Source of the DNA: Byssothecium circinans
Lineage: Eukaryota; Ascomycota; Dothideomycetes; Pleosporales; Massarinaceae
Direction: 5' to 3'
Assembly (NCBI GenBank): GCA_010015675.1
Contig: ML977004.1
Location: 265,010 to 329,009, forward strand
DNA length: 64,000 bases
The translations under genes were made by a program, and so were the position numbers. Below are positions 12,622 to 25,300 of this stretch, in pieces (the stretch's first letter is position 1; every line of letters begins with the position of its first letter). The notes below the pieces were generated by a model. The model worked only from the letters and a program-made list of their open reading frames with translations, searched no databases and had not been told where the DNA came from.

Positions 12622-13447
12622 CTTACCTTGCAGGAATACACTGATCACGCAAAGGATGAAGCAACTATGGCGCTAATTGGGGTGAGGGTATCTGATGTCG
12701 ACGAGGATGGGTTCAAGGTCAGTCTTCCAAACTCACGCTTTCTCTACATGAGCTTAGGACGCACACTAATAGATTGGTCCAGCACGGGAATGTCTAAACC
12801 CTTCCATACAGGCTCCTTCTCGCGGCTCGAAAAATGCCTGAATCTGTACAGCCGCTCCATGATTTTAAATGTCGTCTCGGTTGGTCGATTCGATGGGTAG
12901 GACGTGGGACGAAGACGAAGCTTAAGGCGATAATCCGATTCCAGAGGGATATGACAACTGGTGGGAAATGGCAATGTCAGAATCGATTCAATGTTTGCGG
13001 GCATCAATAGTTTGGAAGGCATGGCCAAGGAGATGTGGGAAGTGTTGCTCTGCGCCCAGAAACATGGCCGTGAAAGCAAGTTGTTATGTTCTTCGTTAAT
13101 AGAGCACTACTCATGTTTTGTAGTGTTGAGGCACTCCTATCGACTGCAGTGTACAAGTAACTCATTCGCGTATAACGAGTGAAAGATAATACTTCAGTCC
13201 ACTGCGTCATATGACCATGGACGGTTGGAGAACTGCTTGCCTTTAACACAAATACAGTCACGCCTCCATAACACTACCTACGCAAACTTTCAGCACTTTC
13301 ACCATACAAAGTATTTCCACGACAACCACTCACCCAGAACAACCTCAGCTACGATTTGCTCGCCATTTCCTAACCGTATATCTCCCCACTAACATCTCTC
13401 CACTCCAACCATTCACCAAGCGAACACCACTCTCAAACGCACTCTGA

Positions 13448-14025
13448 ACTAATTTCCATCTCCATGGGCCCCCGGCCCCCCTGCTACCACCACCACCATC
13501 ATGTCTCCAGCTCCTCCCCCGTGAACTCCGCGAACAAATCTACCTCCACCTCGGCTACCCGATCCTAACCCGACGTCTCCACACGTGCCACGAGGTCTGC
13601 CACGGCTACCCCACCGTGATAGCCAACTACTTGAAAGCCTACAACGTGACCAACCTACGCCGCTTTAAAGCACGCTTGATGCTGCTGAGTGGAACGATGA
13701 CGAGTCGAGAGCACGAGCAGTTTGTAAGGAAGAATCCGAGGATGGAGGGCGTGGATGAGTTTTGGGAGTGGTATAAAAAGGGGGATGTCATTGTTAGTGT
13801 TGAGGATGGGTGGATGTGGGGGAGGGATTGGGAGGGAGTTGAGGTGAGCGTCTTTGTGTTTGTATTTCGAGATATGTTTGGTTGGATGGAAAGAGGGAGT
13901 GGGGATATGTGCTGATTTGCTTGGTGTAGCATACAGTTAGACCTCCCGATCCGGGGCTTTTGGCTACGAGTCAGGTTTTTTATGGGGATGGTATCGCTTG
14001 CTTCACTGTCTCGCCCAGCGAGTAG
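13448..14025 (+). CDS. F-box-like protein (5' end unresolved)
   Basis: Exon 13448-13843 and exon 13930-14025 join across an 86-nt intron (GTGAGC..GTGTAG). The product starts with an F-box-like motif (LLPRELREQIYLHLGYP) and ends with a segment of the LLATSQVFYGDGIACF kind, a pattern common in short fungal F-box-like proteins. F-box proteins recruit substrates to SCF ubiquitin ligases. There is no ATG in frame between the upstream TGA (13445) and the motif. Either a short 5' exon is missed (a TCCAG acceptor at about 13506-13510 is in phase) or the gene is broken. Confidence 0.5.
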
Positions 14026-15152
14026 GTGGTGCATGTCGAGATCTTAGCTGGAGAGGATGGTGGGTTTGGGAATGGAAAGGGACTCTCTGTTGGGTTGATA
14101 TCGTCTAGGCATTACGAGAGTGCACACGTCTGTCCTTCATATTCTCCCTCCAGTACGGTTGAATGAGCAGATGTCAATTTCTGTTTCTTAAAGACTGGTA
14201 GATCACACCTTCGCTCAGTTATCAGTGCCCCTTCTTATTTCTCATCCTTCTATCCCGACTCGCCACCGCAAATTCCGATAAATGAACATCAAGCGAATCC
14301 TTCCCATACGCGCACAATTACACTCTCCCAACTCATGTCTTGCAACAGCTCAACAGCTTTCAGTTCATCGACTGGTCTATCTTCACCAAGCAATATGAAC
14401 AGAGACACTTCCCCACATGCACGTTTTACTAAAATGCCGCTTCTCCGACGTCTCTTTCTAGCCAACGGGTCGCAATGAGCGGATTAGGAGATCCACATCG
14501 TCCCAAGTAAATGGGTTTGCTGTTGATACGGAAGCTGAACGAAGAACATTCAAGCGTGAAGTGTCGGAGGTGAGAACAGCGTTGGGCGATGAAAGTGATA
14601 TTTCCTGCTGTAAGAAGGTAGCGCGATCCCCTCTGATCTATCGCGCGAGCATACGTAAAATCAACGTACATCGCAATCGAAGTCGGATAAGCAAAGCAAA
14701 GCTAGACGGAAGGATTTCGGTGAGCCTAGCTTCTCTCCCGCTCATAGCTACTCAGCTTTATCACAATATCAAAGCCAAAACCCTCGAAGCCGTGTCTGTG
14801 AAAGATCAGTCTTTCGCGGCTATAACCGTACCTCGCATACGCGTTTTGCGGCTCCCGAGTGTACTTCGGTTCCTCGGACAGAGGATGCGTGCTCACAACA
14901 TCAACCCGATTAAACAAGAGGCTCAGAGGCTCGTCTAGGAAGAAGTTACTTGCTCTCTCAACAAGTCAGGCGGCAGAGTTCCTCCCTGGTAGCGGCCGAC
15001 TGTTGTACGTCAGTCCCTGCCAGCTGCTTCATGTAACTGTCTAGTGGCACGTCCACAACTCCTAAACGTTACGTTAAACTCTGTAACCTCGCTACAAAGA
15101 ACTTACTTCGCAAGGGCCAAAGACTTGCAAATTAATGTGCCCCAATGTGTCT
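14026..15152. other. Possible degraded coding remnants
   Basis: The minus strand at 14429-14938 carries short open frames in two phases, including LRHFTLECSSF and ILPSSFALLIRLRLR, which look vaguely like the C-terminal half of fungal F-box-like proteins but are cut by stops. No intact gene can be built. Nothing else seen. Confidence 0.25.
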
Positions 15153-15394
15153 CTAAGATCCAGCAGCCAGTGTCAGACCCTCAGTCTGATGATATACTCT
15201 GCTGGCGAGGGCGACAACCTGGAGAGCTGCTAACGCATCATATCGGGCTCTCTCTATATGTGGCCTGCGACAGGGTAACCGGCGAACGAGTAGATCAGCT
15301 GGTGGAGCTCGGTGGAGAGGCGCTGGAAAGCGCTCGGCTCGGTTGTAGTTGTTATCGAGATGTTCATTGTGGCAGGGAGATTCATGTCTGCCAT
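15153..15394 (-). pseudogene. F-box-like pseudogene
   Basis: From ATG 15394 the minus strand encodes a 46-residue product with the F-box-like motif FQRLSTELHQLIYSFAGYPV and stops at TAG 15254-15256. A one-base frame change just before this stop opens a second frame (ERARYDALAALQ..SRVYHQTEGL) reaching a stop at 15153-15155; that half resembles the usual continuation of these proteins. The frameshift makes it a probable pseudogene. No canonical intron fits between the two frames. Confidence 0.45.
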
Positions 15395-16323
15395 TGCGAA
15401 GGTCTGCTTCTTGTATAATCGATCTAGTGAGATCTGGAGGCGGTGCGGTGGGATCAGTTGAGTTTAAGTTTTTGCATGGAGTCTGCGTTAGCGGGTTAGA
15501 GCAGGCAGCAGTCGATATACGTCATGGAAAGAGTAGACATGGCTTTCAATTCGCAAACGATGGATTTAGTCACGGAACTCGAAGGGTAGGGCAGGATCGG
15601 TGTTCTGCCAACGATTTAGCTGAATATGCTAATACTCGTGACTTCGTTGACAGTCAACGACATACCATACCACGCGTTGGACTGACAGGTCCGCCATTGT
15701 GGTATGAAATCATGCCACGCCCTAGGCAGATACGAACTTGAGCAAGAGGTGTTGAGCATTGAGGTAGCCATTGAAAAAACAGGGGTGAAACCCACCATCA
15801 GCCTTCACACTGCTCTTTTGATTGAGACTTCCAAGCCTCACGCAGGTATATGCAATGATTCCTTTGGCAAGGATTTACGTTATAGTACAATAGAACTCCT
15901 TGCTCTGTTGAGTGAAGGTAGTTGGCTCTGGAGAGATGAGATAAGTAAAAGAGTCTATAACTGCTTTAGGTATGGAAGCTTGGGGGTGTCAAACTACTCT
16001 CATCATTTATCAAGACATCAACAAGAGAGAGTGACCAGTGGCGTTTCTTTGCTTGAACAGTAACGTACATGAACGCTGTGCTGGATTCCACCCCAACATG
16101 GTTCATAATTAGCTAGGTATCGGGGTACAATATACCTATAATGTGCGCGATAATATAAGCACTCAACGCCGTCCATGGTAGCAATTGTAAAGACGCAATT
16201 GCAATCCAACCAGCCAAAGACCATGCATCCAAAAATTCAATTCAAATCCCCAGCACCTTCAACGCCACCTAACCCATCCTAATCCTCGCCTGTAGCTCCA
16301 TCATTCATTACATCCGCCTTCCT
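15395..16323. other. Intergenic
   Basis: Short unassigned open frames only; no recognised gene, repeat or RNA. Confidence 0.4.
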
Positions 16324-17001
16324 TTACCGCGCCTCTACAGGTACCTCTGTCGCAGTTGTTACATTCGCCATACTTTTCATTTCGGAGCCCTGGGAACTGC
16401 TTTGCGCCCTCTTCCGACCCGTAAAGCCAAAGTGATGATGTCCAGGAGGCGGTCGCTCTCGCTCATCCTTCACCTCCGCATCATTATTATCGCCAAATCT
16501 CGCAAAGATACCACGCTTCTTCTGCGGTTTCGGTTCGTCGTTTAACCCCACATCCTCGAAGCCCTCCTCAGCCGTCACCTCTGCAGTATGCGGCCGTCGC
16601 TCCTGCAGCGACGACCGTGGAGGCGCCCTCGAGCGACGGACATCAAGAGAGCGTTTCGCTTCAAGTGATCTGCGGGCATCGAGCGACTGGCGCGGATACG
16701 GGTCGAGCGAGTCCGAGACGGGCGAACGGGCTGATATGTCCTGTACTACCATGAGCGTTTCAAGCGCGACATGCTGGTGAGAGAAGAGGGCGCGTACAAA
16801 CGATCTCCTATAGCACTCGAAGCTTTCGCGCGAGATGCTGAACGGCTCGTTCTCACTCAGCAGACTCCTGTGGTTCGACGATGTGGTCGAGGTACTGGAT
16901 TTGGAGTGCCAGAAGCTGGGCTTCTCTTGCGTGGGGGATGGCTAGTGTGGTGTCAGACGGAAGGCAAATCATAACATTATCGATGTCACAGGAATTCGCA
17001 T
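16324..17001 (-). CDS. Conserved fungal orphan, disordered, basic/serine-rich
   Basis: Proposed exons 17001-16990, 16941-16798 and 16740-16324 (introns of 48 and 57 nt) give about 190 aa. The product is disordered: a W-H-S-K-S-S-T-S patch, then ENEPFSISRESF running into a C-Y-R-R-S-F-D-I-S-A-R-S-P stretch across the second intron, then repeats of the (L/D)-x-x-R-R-S-L/D kind, KKRGIFARFGD and a histidine-rich HHHFGFTGRKRAQS tail. I believe similar proteins of unknown function occur in related fungi, but cannot name a family. The second intron (GTACGC..TACAG) is supported by the sensible joined sequence; the tiny first exon (four codons, donor GTGACA) is the weakest part, so the true start may differ. 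Confidence 0.6.
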
Positions 17002-20000
17002 TTGCGAGCGCGATTTCGTAGCTGGAGTCCGGACGGAAGCCTTACAGGGAGGTATACGCCAACATCGTTGATCTCTATCAAACGTCAGCTCCCGACACTG
17101 CATGGGGCCCAAATCATAGCTGGGACCTGGCCTATAGGTGGTTGCTCTCAGGCTTACCGCTCAATTTGTACTCTGTGGGCTCTTTGACTTGTGTGAATGA
17201 GCTGGCATTTCTCTCGGATGGTCGTTCCGCGAGTCCCCGGTCCTCCACCTCTGCGCCACCCGTACGACGGAAAGGATTGCGGATAGGCATTGCTGAATTG
17301 TTTTAATTAGAGACAATCGATAATTAACCCCGAGTGCGTTGTCGGGTGGAGTGTGGCCTGTGTGTGATGTCGGGAACGAAGAGGTGCGATTCTTAGTTGC
17401 TGTTCCTTGGACTGCATCTCACGAGCGTCATGACTACCCTAAAAAGCCAAGTTCCGACGTGCCGAGGATGGGAGGAAAGCTCAGCCGGCGGCGTGGATAA
17501 TGCGGCACAGCTGTCTGTGTCTCGCATCGATCATCTTTGAGCGGCCGAGTGGTGCGCAATTCGACAGTGGGGTTCACAAAACATGCAACCAAGTTTTCGG
17601 ACGGAGTCCCTGCGTGGTGAAACGCATTGGACAAGAATGATTGTCAGGTACAGTACAGGAAATGTCAAAGCACGGCCTCAGTTCGCCCCAAAACTTTCTT
17701 TCACCTCCGCTGTGCGTTCCGCCCTCGTCTGATGCTCCCGCCGCTTCACGCTTCTTCTCTCCCGTCTCAGCGTTGCATCACGGCTCAGCCCCAACTCCCG
17801 ATGATCACTGTGTGCCTCGCATGCCTCGCCACGATGAGGCTGGAGATCCCGACGCTAACGACAGATCAGATCCCTTCTGGGACCGGCCTCGGGTTTTCCG
17901 ATTCCGAAAAGAGTCTCCAACACGCGACTCCACCTGCTGCACTTCTTCAACCACGCGGCATCAAGAGTGCAGCACGAGTGCACACCACGGCTTCATCGGT
18001 ACGAGGCGTCATGCTCAGCTGCAGCGTATTAATTGGCTCATTATGATCCGAAGAGCCGCCGGTTGTTGATACACGGCAGATGCCTTGAGAACTTTGGGTG
18101 GGCGCGTATGCATACATATGCAAGCGGAAGCGGATACGATTACGATGTACCGGCGAGACCATAGAAATTGACACCATGCGTGCATTGTTGAAAAGAGAAT
18201 GTCTGTCAGCTGAATGTGTCTAAAAGTCCCGTGTTGTATACGGTCACGCGAGGTGGTACGATCCAGTGTTGAGTCTTTCAGTTATGCTTCCCTGGAGTGA
18301 GTTTACTCGGAGCCAGGGTCCACAACGGTTGAAGCCTCTCAGGGAGCAGAGAAAGTTGGCGCACTGAGGTAGAAATTGAAAGGTAATTTTTTCGACCAAG
18401 ATTCTGCAAAGCTCTGCTGGAGTTTTGACAGCACAGTTAGCGCTGGCGACCAGGGCGCCACGGGGCCAGCAAAGATCAATAAAGCAGCCTCTCTGTATGG
18501 AGAGAGAAAGAAACCGAGTGTATGGACATATTCGAGGTGACTTCCTCAAAGGTCGCCGGATTAATTTAGTAATGAAGTCTAGGTCCTCAGAGAGCACAGT
18601 GACATCGACTTCACCAAAGGGCGAAGAACTCTCTGCATTGAGTACATCGAGACTGCCACGTGACTGCCTATGGTGGTCATCACGTCGCTACATACGGACA
18701 AAAACGTTGCGTAAAGAGATAATAATTGCAACCTGTTCTTGATTTGGAATGGTCACACATCATGGTGCTTACAACCGCCGTCAATCCTGTTTCGTGCGAG
18801 TTTGGGTTGGCTGCAGCTGCCTCCTGAAAAGCGCCTACACAACTAGGCGCGAAGCTCACGTTGTGGTGCTGGATCGTGTCAGCGTGAAGAAGCTTTGGAG
18901 GAAGTTTCACGAAGGAGGGTTTCTACCCACTAACGGCACGTGAAACGCTACCACGACCCCTCTCAATCAAGAAACAGAACTTGGCCCGGAAATCTTGGCC
19001 CGGTAACTTCAGTGTGACTGGCGGATATTTTACCACGATATGCATGGCAGCTGCGGGTGGCTACGAACTAATCGGACCTGCAGCTTCGCATTCGATACTT
19101 CACCATCCAATATTGGAGTCTGACTTCCCTTTCCAGCATCAACAGTCAGACGCGGAGACGTATTCGACATCCCACAGCCATGGCGATGAGTTGTTCGCAC
19201 GGCAAAGCGCAGAGAAGCGGTGTGTGGAGTTTCACAGACGCTGTGCGCCGCCAAATCAATACTTGGTAGGGCTGCCTTCTTGCCTGCCCAGCTGGAGCCG
19301 AGAGGCCCCCGCTCCAATAGCGTGATGACGTTTGGCTGGGCGCTGTCATGGCGACGTGAGTGTTGAGAGAGGCGGGCCCCGGACAGGACGGAAAGGTCGT
19401 ATTGCACTATCGACGACGGCGTCGCAGAGGCCAGAATGCGTGTCGGAGGGTGCGAAAACAAGTGAAATTGCGCGAGCTGAGCGGGAATTGGGGCCAACTG
19501 CAAGATTGAGATGGACCGATATGCATCGTGACGGTTCTTCCCAGGTTGTGTGCGCGTGCATGTCGGAAGGCGTCCCTCGTGTGTCTTACCGCAAAGGCAT
19601 GGTGTATATGTAGAAAACAACAAGGACTTGGATTTTTCCAGTTCAAGTTCTCAAGATGATGAGCCAGATAAGGACTGCAGCTGTGAATAATAATGGCAAC
19701 CTTTTGACAGCTTCCGCGGCTCGCTGGCGCCCTGCCAACTATTCTCGGTACCTTAACCAGGGGAGGCACAAAAAGGGACAAGCGGCCTCATCCTTGACGG
19801 CACGGGTCAGCTTTGGGTGGCGTCGTGCACTGTTCAAGGTGGGCAATGTTCCGAGATTTCCTTAAACTTGTACTGCACTGAATGTGTAAGGCCTATAGCA
19901 GAATGAGACGTGCAGATACAGTACTGACCGAGTGGTACAGAATAATAATGGGTGAGCTGGTGTCTCCGTCCGTCACGTTCACCGCCCGCTTGCCGCAGCC

Positions 20001-20817
20001 TCTCGTATCCCACGGCCAAGCTTGAGGCCGATCTTTCACGGCTGGACTTGTTGATTTCCTATTTCCAGACGTTCTATGGCTCCGAGCAGGGATAGGCGGC
20101 ATGGGCCTCCGTTGAAGCACTAGTGATTCATTCCCCTTGCTAGCCTTAAGAGAGACTGAGTTAGATCCTGAGAGGCGGGCCAGATCGCTGCAATCTGCCT
20201 CTCTTCCCCGTCCTTTTCAACCTGGACCTGCCCACGCAGTGTCTTGGGAAGCGCTCGTTTGGAATCTTCACGGCACAGCACGAGGCCTTCACGCTACTTC
20301 CAAAACCGTTGAGCCTTGCTTTTCGCGCCTCTGACTCTGATTCATTCTCGTGCCACCCCCAAGACGTTGCACTCGCTCCACCCACATAAACCTGGAACCT
20401 CTCCGCCGCCCAACTGCATCACCACCTGTCAACACACCCTCACGTCCTCACTGCCATACGGAGTCTGTAAATCCGTCGTCACTCACTTACCGCGTGACGG
20501 GATTGCCGCCTGCGCTGGTCCCGACAACCCGTTCTGTCCAAAAGCGAGCAACCACCACATGGCGTGCATGTGAACCTTTTAATTTACAATCGCAAACCAT
20601 TTCGCCCATCACACCGGCCTGTCACCGCCAAAACACCTCCCGCTACGGCCGACTTCTCGTTCTCCCTCTCTCCCTCTCGGCACTGCTCCCTTTTCCCCTG
20701 ACGTCGTCGCCCTCCTAGTGCCGAGTGCCCCGCGCTTTCCTCCATCCCTCAAGCCCGATTGTCCTCTCGAACCTCTTATTCCTACATCCTACGCATTTAC
20801 TTCGCCAACCATCAAAA
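17002..20817. other. Long gene-poor stretch
   Basis: No gene I can support. Longest open frames: plus 17662-18069 (135 aa from an ATG, Ser/Pro/His-rich) and minus 19030-19623 (197 aa); neither shows a domain, family-like motif or convincing splice structure. The last few hundred bases (about 20350-20817) are pyrimidine-rich, as expected of the promoter and 5' UTR of the next gene. Confidence 0.45.
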
Positions 20818-22358
20818 ATGCCAAAAGCTTTCTTCACAGGTTGGGAACTGTGGCAGCAGATGACCTTTGTACGTAAAGGCCTCTATCACCGCTACACGCA
20901 TCTGTGCGGTTTGCTAACGTTTCAATTCTAGGTGTTGGCTTGCGGAATTGTATGCGCAACCCAGACCCCATTCGGACACTTCAGCGCTAACCTCACTAGG
21001 TCGCTACTATTCTTCTCGGTCTTTGCAAACTACGATATGACACAGTCCGGATGCGCAAGTACACAAAGGTCGACAAGGGCAAGAAGGTCCAAACGCCAGA
21101 GATGCTGGAAGCCCAGACCGTCGTCCCCAAGGGGGAGGATATCCCGTTCGGCATTCGCGCTATCGAGAGCGGAATCGAAATAGATGGCGTCTGGATATCG
21201 AGGAGCAACACTCCCGCTGGCAGCAGTGCTTCTTCCATCAGCAGAGTCGAACTCCCCCGCAGCTATAACAACTCTCAGCTCGAACTTCCTATGGCTCAGG
21301 GAATACAGGGCTCCAGTCGCGCCAGCTCGCGCGCCCCCAGCTCATTCGATCTCGCCACAAATGCTGAGCGGATCCGCACTGATGATTCCCGCGATGCATC
21401 CCCGCCCTCCGGCGACAAGTGCGTGAACTGCGGCCATCACAATGCTGCAAGAAACTCGGTTGCGTTGCACACTTTGGAAGGGAGTCAACCGCATGGCTCA
21501 GCTCCGCCTTCATGTAAGACTCGTCGTATGCTTCCTCGAATGTAGAGCTAACAGAATGCTACAGCTCGCCGCCAGCGTACCGACAATCAAATTACGACTT
21601 CGAACAGGTCTGGGAATAGCTCCGCGAAGTCGAGCCCCCGAACTAGCGACGAGTCCGAAGAATACAGGGCGTTTCCTGAAGGCCTTCCGTACCCAGCCGC
21701 TTATATCGCCGAACGACACGCTTCCTACCCACCCGTAACCGTCGATCCGCGCACCGACCTTGACCTACTCCAAAGCCACCGCATGTCACACGTGGCCGAG
21801 ACTGGCCAGCTTACACCCAGAGTCCGCAGACCAGGTAATAGCGGCGAGTGGGCCAGTGCGACGGATCGGAGGACTCCTTCTGAAATTGCCACAGCCAATG
21901 GTGTTGACTATTTCGTGCCTCAACAGAAAACTCCATCTCCTCCGCCTCCTACCGGCGCTCCTACGAACGACGCTCCAGTTCGCTCGGTTTCGGGGCCTAC
22001 TCAGGATTCACACGCTTCTAACCAGGCTAAACAAGCTGTGCCGTTACTCGAGACGTATACGCCGCGGCCGTTCTACCTCCCAGACGTATACCAACCGCGC
22101 GGTCCCGCCCACCAGTTCTCCTACGACGAGATGCCCATCGAGGTGCCAACCCAGCAGAACAATGCGCGTGACACGCAGGTGCTCCGAAAAGTCAATTCCG
22201 GCTTCGAGATTCTCCGACCAGGCACCTTTCCCCCACCGAGTCCAGAAGAGGAAGAAAAGGAAACGCCTGTCCAACAAAAGCGACAGTCAAAACGCCTCCA
22301 GAAGAAGCGCACGGCTTCAAACGGCTCCCGCACATCGCAATTCATGGAGCAGATGTAG
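20818..22358 (+). CDS. Conserved fungal single-pass membrane protein, function unknown
   Basis: Exons 20818-20868, 20932-20949, 21000-21513 and 21565-22358 give about 458 aa; the introns (63, 50 and 51 nt) have GCTAAC-like branch sites. The second exon is only 18 nt. The N-terminus (MPKAFFTGWELWQQMTF) runs into one hydrophobic helix at about residues 18-34 (VLACGIVATILLGLCKL), followed by a basic RMRKYTKVDKGKK patch, then a long disordered Ser/Pro-rich tail with acidic and basic clusters ending SQFMEQM. Short N-terminus, one helix and then positive charges predict a tail facing the cytosol. I recognise the pattern as a recurrent Pezizomycotina orphan but not its function. A paired cysteine patch (CVNCGHH, about residue 165) could bind metal but is not a known finger. 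Confidence 0.75.
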
Positions 22359-25300
22359 GATCTTCGCATGAGCGTGGTCGATATTCCTTCATATTATCCG
22401 GGGCAGTGGATCATTCACGCGCACGCGGCGCGACCGTCCTCCTGGAAATCAATCTCCTAGCTTCCTTACCTTGTACCACATCTTCGACTTCTCGTCATCC
22501 ATGGATCGGCGTTTTTAACTAGGGCGCGTCTCGTTTGCGCGCACGCATCATGCAAGGTCTCGCGACTTGCCGTTTTCCTTGTGCTAGCTGGCACTTATCA
22601 TCATCCCCTGCAGATCTACGGGGTTGCATTGGAGTTTGCTTGTGGAGCGGATTTTTGTCGCGTTTTATATTCATGGGCATTTGAGAATTTTCTTGCATGT
22701 GGCTAGGATAGGATCGGATTAGGTACGAGGCTGTGGCTTGGGTCAGGGTCGGTATTTGGGCATCTTCTATTAGGGTGATGGATGCATTTACTTTTTCTTC
22801 CTCTCTTGTCTTTGTCTGCTTCCTGTGGAAGAATGCACTGGGCTTGGACGGTGGTCACCTCAAAAGTTGGATTTGATTTTCTTTCTTTTCCCATCGAAAA
22901 GTGCATAATGATAATGATCGATGGATGGGGCATGTTTGCCTAGTAAGTCGAGTCGGATGGTTACCTTGGTATATGACTACTTCTACGACCTGGTATTTGG
23001 TAATTTGCTCTCGACATGAGTGGATTTGTACTTGTGCTACCGCTACCGCTACCGCTACGGTAAATAATGATATATAATATGAACATGTTCCGTCACATTC
23101 AAACGTCAATCCATGGAATCACATTCAACTTTGATTTCGCTCAGGTTTCTACATCATCCGATAGCGGAATCCATGTTCGACGACCGCAATGAAATAGAGT
23201 TTTGTTTTCTTTTTCTGTGAATCAGGGTCTGAGTGGTATGAGGCGCTCCTTTGCTTTTTTTGGCCTGGCAGATAGATGCGTGCATGGGGGTCAGCAACGA
23301 ACAAACCTGCAGGTGTGCAGCGTCTGTGTCTGCTTTTAGCTGGTGCGGTATCGTTACCGAGGCGCGGTGTGATGTGGTGTGATGTGGTGCCTGAGGCAAT
23401 ACCTACCGCCATGATGACGATGACGATGATGATGATAAAGCGGGAGAGATATCATATCACCACGATATAATTATCCACACCACACCGCACCCCACCGCAC
23501 CATACCATGGATTCCCCCCCACCTGATCGCCAGCTACATGTATCTTGTTTCAGATTCCCTTCGCTTGCTCCCGTATGGTGTTGGATGCCGGCATGTGTGA
23601 GGGATCACGATCACGGGACGCAACCGTTATTTTTAAGTATTTAAGGTTTTGGGCTAGTCGGTTGTGGCGATGGGGTGTGAAGAATGGGCGTTTTGTGTGG
23701 CGTGTAAGCTGCGGAGGGAGGCGTCGTGGGAGGGGCGCGGCGGAGGAGCGGATACGGGGCTGACGGGCTTGGGGATAAGGGGGGGGAGAAGAGAGATGGC
23801 GCAGAGGGAGGATTTGGATTTGGGATTTGGGGGGGAGCGGGTTGAGCGAGGTTTTCCGCGGTGGTGGATGCGGTTCTGGGGGGTTTGTTTGTGTGGTGGG
23901 GTTTGAACAGGTGGGGTGGGGGTTCTAAATTGGTTCATTCATTTGCTTGGATATGGCGAGTATGTTCATTGGAAAGGATACCTAGGTAGTGTGTGGATTA
24001 TTATAGGATATGCCCGACCCACCAAACAAACACCATATCAACAGCCCGTCCAACAGCAAAATTAAATAGAACATTTAAGAGCTGGAATCCTGTTAATAAT
24101 ATTTTGTAGCTTCTGGAGGGTAGTCAGTTGGTGGTTGAGGCGTCGTTGTTGTTATTTGTTGTTGCTTTATTTAGTTTACTGTTGTGGGGCGACTGCTGGT
24201 ATAGAGCACTCACGCGCACGGGTGGAATTGGAGTCACGTCCTTCTACCACCCGCGCTCTAATTCGTTGCATGCCAATGATTAAATTAATGCGTATGGCCT
24301 TATTAGTTCGCTAGGGATGCATTTTCCACATGGCTCTAATTTCCACTGTATCAACTGCGCTCCGCGAGTATATAATAATGGCTGGAGGGTATCATTCCTC
24401 TAGGGAAAATAAAAGACCTTTCTAAGTACATAGTCACCTAATCCCTCCTAAAGATAATACGGTGCGGGTGTCTGGCGCTTTGAAAAAGTATTTCTAACAA
24501 TTTTCCCCAGTGAGGGGGGAGGGAGTTGCTTCGTGTTGGAGCATCGTGGGGCTGCACTGCGCTACTACTCTATCCAAAGTGCATGTACTAGTTGAGTCTA
24601 TAAGTATATCTATGACATGGTGTAAAATAGAAATAAAAAGGAAAGTTTACTAACGCCCAAGATCCCTACTGAAAATGAAACGTTCCCGATGTACTGACTT
24701 GGGTCCGAAATAAAGCAAAGCCTAACAACAAGCAGAGTGAACTGTATGATCAACAACAGTAGCGCATTGAGAGCGGAATATACCTGGCGACCACAGAGAG
24801 GAGTAAGACGAAGCCAAAGAACTGTTTACCATGGTAGGGGCTATTTTTTTCAATGTCGCCGAACTATTTCGGTTTCGTTAGGCCTCTATTCTACTGAGGC
24901 AAGTATTGATCGCTATTGTGCTCTTAATAAAACGCTGCACTGAATCAAGAACGGATATGAAGTTATTGAAGCCATCATGAAATTTCCAAAGGTTGGAGAG
25001 AAGGCGTAAATATACCAGGAACTTAGTCTGACCAACATGATAGTCATTTCGGCCAGGCAGTAAGCATATTCGGTGCCCTTCCTCGTCATCATTGATCCAT
25101 GTCATGATACCATCAGCTCAGATTTACGGAACACAATTAACAAGAGGCTTTTCGGTGTCCAATCCTACGGGCCATACCGACACCTCCATTTCTCTGAGCA
25201 GGCTGGTTCTTGTGGCAACGGAATCGGTTCACACGACGGCACGTTTGAGTACAATGTTCCACAGGAAAAGTGTATGCACATGTGGCGTCCTTGGTGGCGA

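Noticed and set aside
12744..13079. 111-aa minus-strand frame
   Set aside because: Looks moderately protein-like but overlaps another frame, has no domain, no splice partners and no clear start context.
17662..18069. 135-aa plus-strand frame as a gene
   Set aside because: Starts with ATG, but composition is low-complexity and overlapping frames are equally open; no motif or splice structure supports it.
19030..19623. 197-aa minus-strand frame
   Set aside because: Length is not exceptional in GC-balanced intergenic DNA; no recognisable motif, and opposite-strand frames are also open.
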